Origin: Terriglobia bacterium | GTDB taxonomy: Bacteria; Acidobacteriota; Terriglobia; Acidiferrales; UBA7541 | Length of the DNA: 64,000 bases | Direction: 5' to 3' | NCBI GenBank assembly: GCA_020073485.1 | Contig: JAIQFB010000013.1 | Span: 1 to 64,000, forward strand | Shown: one piece after another, positions 62,917 to 64,000 of the stretch | How the letters are laid out: every line of letters begins with the position of its first letter | Position numbering within the stretch: the first letter of the stretch is position 1 | Program-made: the position numbers and the translations under genes | The notes under the pieces: model-generated | The model's database searches: none | Seen by the model: only the letters and a program-made list of their open reading frames with translations | What the model was told of the DNA's origin: nothing

Positions 62917-62998
62917 GGAGCCCGCCAAAATTCGGGTGTGGGCTCTACTTGGAGCCCGCCGGAATTCGGGTGGGGGCTCTACTTGGAGCCCGCCGGAA
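62917..62998. repeat. Tandem 34-bp repeats GGAGCCCGCC...GGGCTCTACTT
   Basis: Units at 62917-62950 and 62951-62984 differ at only a few positions, and a third partial unit runs from 62985. Each unit is itself an imperfect palindrome (ggagccc...gggctct). The array sits between divergent VWFA genes, close before the start of the right-hand one. Confidence 0.85.
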
Positions 62999-63013
62999 TA
63001 TGATAGGAACCCA

Positions 63014-64000
63014 ATGAATTGTACACGAAAATGGCTGGTGGCCGTCTTGTCCGTCGGTTTGTCCGGCGCTGGCTTCGCCGTCCTACGGGCGCAGCAGCCC
63101 CCAGCACAGGGCCCAGCACAGCCGCCATCGCTGAAGGCCGACGAATCCCGTGGAAAAATTGTCTCGAATGTTTCCCTGGTGGTAGTGCCGGTGACGGTAA
63201 AGGACAGCGCCGGGGAACTGGTTACCGACCTCGAGCAGAATGAGTTCCGAATTTTCGAGGACGGCATCGAACAACCCATCTCCGTGTTCTCGGTGGACGC
63301 CTTCCCTTTGTCGGCCGCCGTCTTGATCGACGACGACTTGAAACGAAGCACGGCGGAAAAGGTTCAGAAGACGCTGGAGACGGTCGCGGGCGGGTTCAGT
63401 CCGTCCGACGAGGTTTCCTTGTGGCGGTTCGACAATGTTCCCGAATCTATTTCTGATTTCATCGGCACCAACGACGCGCTGCTCACCGAGCTCAAGCGCA
63501 TCGACCTGAGCAGTTCGTTCCCCGGCATCGGTTCGGCGCCCATGACCAACGGGCCGCACGTGAACACGGCGCAGCCGCCGGGGCCAGCCGCGATTCCTTC
63601 GATGGCCGCCGGGCATCCCAACAACAAGCACATCAACGACGTGATTTACGCCGCCGCCGAACAGTTGCGCGACCGCGGCCGTGAACGCCGAAAAATTATT
63701 TTCTTGATCTCGGACGGCCAGAACGCCAAGAACAATACGCACAGCTACGACGACACGCTCAAGCTGCTGCTCTCGGCGGACATTTCCGTGTACGCGGTAG
63801 GCGTCGGCGAGGCCAATCTCAATCGCGGGATCACGTTTCTGGGAAACAATATTCTCGCCAAGTACGCGCACTCGACCGGAGGCGACATTTTTTACGGCGG
63901 CATCAGCCGCGAGGAACTCGAAGGCCTCTACGCGCGCGTCACGGAGCAGGCGCGCAACCAGTACACCCTCGCTTACTCCGGCGCGAAGACCGATCGCTCC
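63014..64000 (+). CDS. VWFA-related acidobacterial domain protein 3, 3' end outside window
   Basis: Open from the ATG at 63014 (tagga site upstream) for 329 codons to the right edge with no stop. The signal peptide is LVAVLSVGLSGAGFAVLRAQ. The VWA-type pattern follows: SLVVVPVTVKDSAGELVTDL, FRIFEDGIEQPISVFS, then AAVLIDDDLKRS, where the usual MIDAS DxSxS is replaced by DDDLKRS, so metal binding may differ. Later segments (FLISDGQNAKNN, ARNQYTLAYSG) are typical. It is a third paralogue in a row. Confidence 0.88.
   Translation, partial: MNCTRKWLVAVLSVGLSGAGFAVLRAQQPPAQGPAQPPSLKADESRGKIVSNVSLVVVPVTVKDSAGELVTDLEQNEFRIFEDGIEQPISVFSVDAFPLSAAVLIDDDLKRSTAEKVQKTLETVAGGFSPSDEVSLWRFDNVPESISDFIGTNDALLTELKRIDLSSSFPGIGSAPMTNGPHVNTAQPPGPAAIPSMAAGHPNNKHINDVIYAAAEQLRDRGRERRKIIFLISDGQNAKNNTHSYDDTLKLLLSADISVYAVGVGEANLNRGITFLGNNILAKYAHSTGGDIFYGGISREELEGLYARVTEQARNQYTLAYSGAKTDRS

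Noticed and set aside
62917-62998. CRISPR array
   Set aside because: The 34-bp units are directly abutting without unique spacers and are themselves palindromic, and no cas genes are present.

Overview
The window looks like a chromosomal piece of a member of the Acidobacteriota. Three proteins of the 'VWFA-related acidobacterial domain' type lie at the right end. There are also two very large Oar-like TonB-dependent receptors with an N-terminal carboxypeptidase-regulatory domain, a PadR regulator, a DUF6152 protein and a long Gly-rich TonB. No rRNA, tRNA or CRISPR array was found, so the genus cannot be named.

Layout. (1) 1-11.4 kb: two convergent TonB-dependent receptor genes enclose a WD40 propeller protein, a small secreted protein, a secreted amidohydrolase and malonyl-CoA decarboxylase. 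The 5' parts of the two receptors carry a perfect inverted repeat of at least 191 bp. (2) 11.5-22.1 kb: a patchwork region with a PadR gene and an internally deleted IS3-type element with terminal inverted repeats. It also holds an SDR/AhpD-like pair, a Rossmann::ferritin-like chimera, an AraC gene cut off against a truncated plasmid/phage-type ATPase, a DUF4238 gene and a wrecked type I restriction-modification locus. (3) 22.1-34.6 kb: a catabolic block with two permeases, a UbiD decarboxylase and an amidohydrolase-2 family protein. With them are a three-subunit molybdenum hydroxylase plus CoxG-like protein, a NicC-like FAD monooxygenase and an alpha/beta hydrolase. Together they suggest breakdown of an aromatic, possibly N-heteroaromatic, acid. 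(4) 34.7-42.2 kb: a probable transmembrane electron conduit, made of a decaheme cytochrome, an MtrB/PioB-like porin, a CuA-domain protein, a Tat-exported Fe-S protein (frame broken) and an NrfD-like quinol-interacting membrane subunit with an extra domain. Crp/Fnr-like palindromes lie upstream of both transcription units. (5) 42.7-64 kb: mostly housekeeping or ordinary genes. These are a class V aminotransferase with serA, a rhodanese-like protein, DUF6152 and its partner, a GH63 glucosidase, an SDR, a TerC-epimerase fusion, DinB, TonB, ileS-lspA-rluD and three VWFA proteins.

Base composition differs visibly between blocks: blocks 3 and 5 are clearly more GC-rich by eye than blocks 1, 2 and 4. 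Palindromic intergenic repeats are frequent in block 5 and sparse in block 3. The most interesting items are the electron conduit with its Crp/Fnr-like sites, and the inverted repeat that could let the two receptor genes exchange bodies by inversion.
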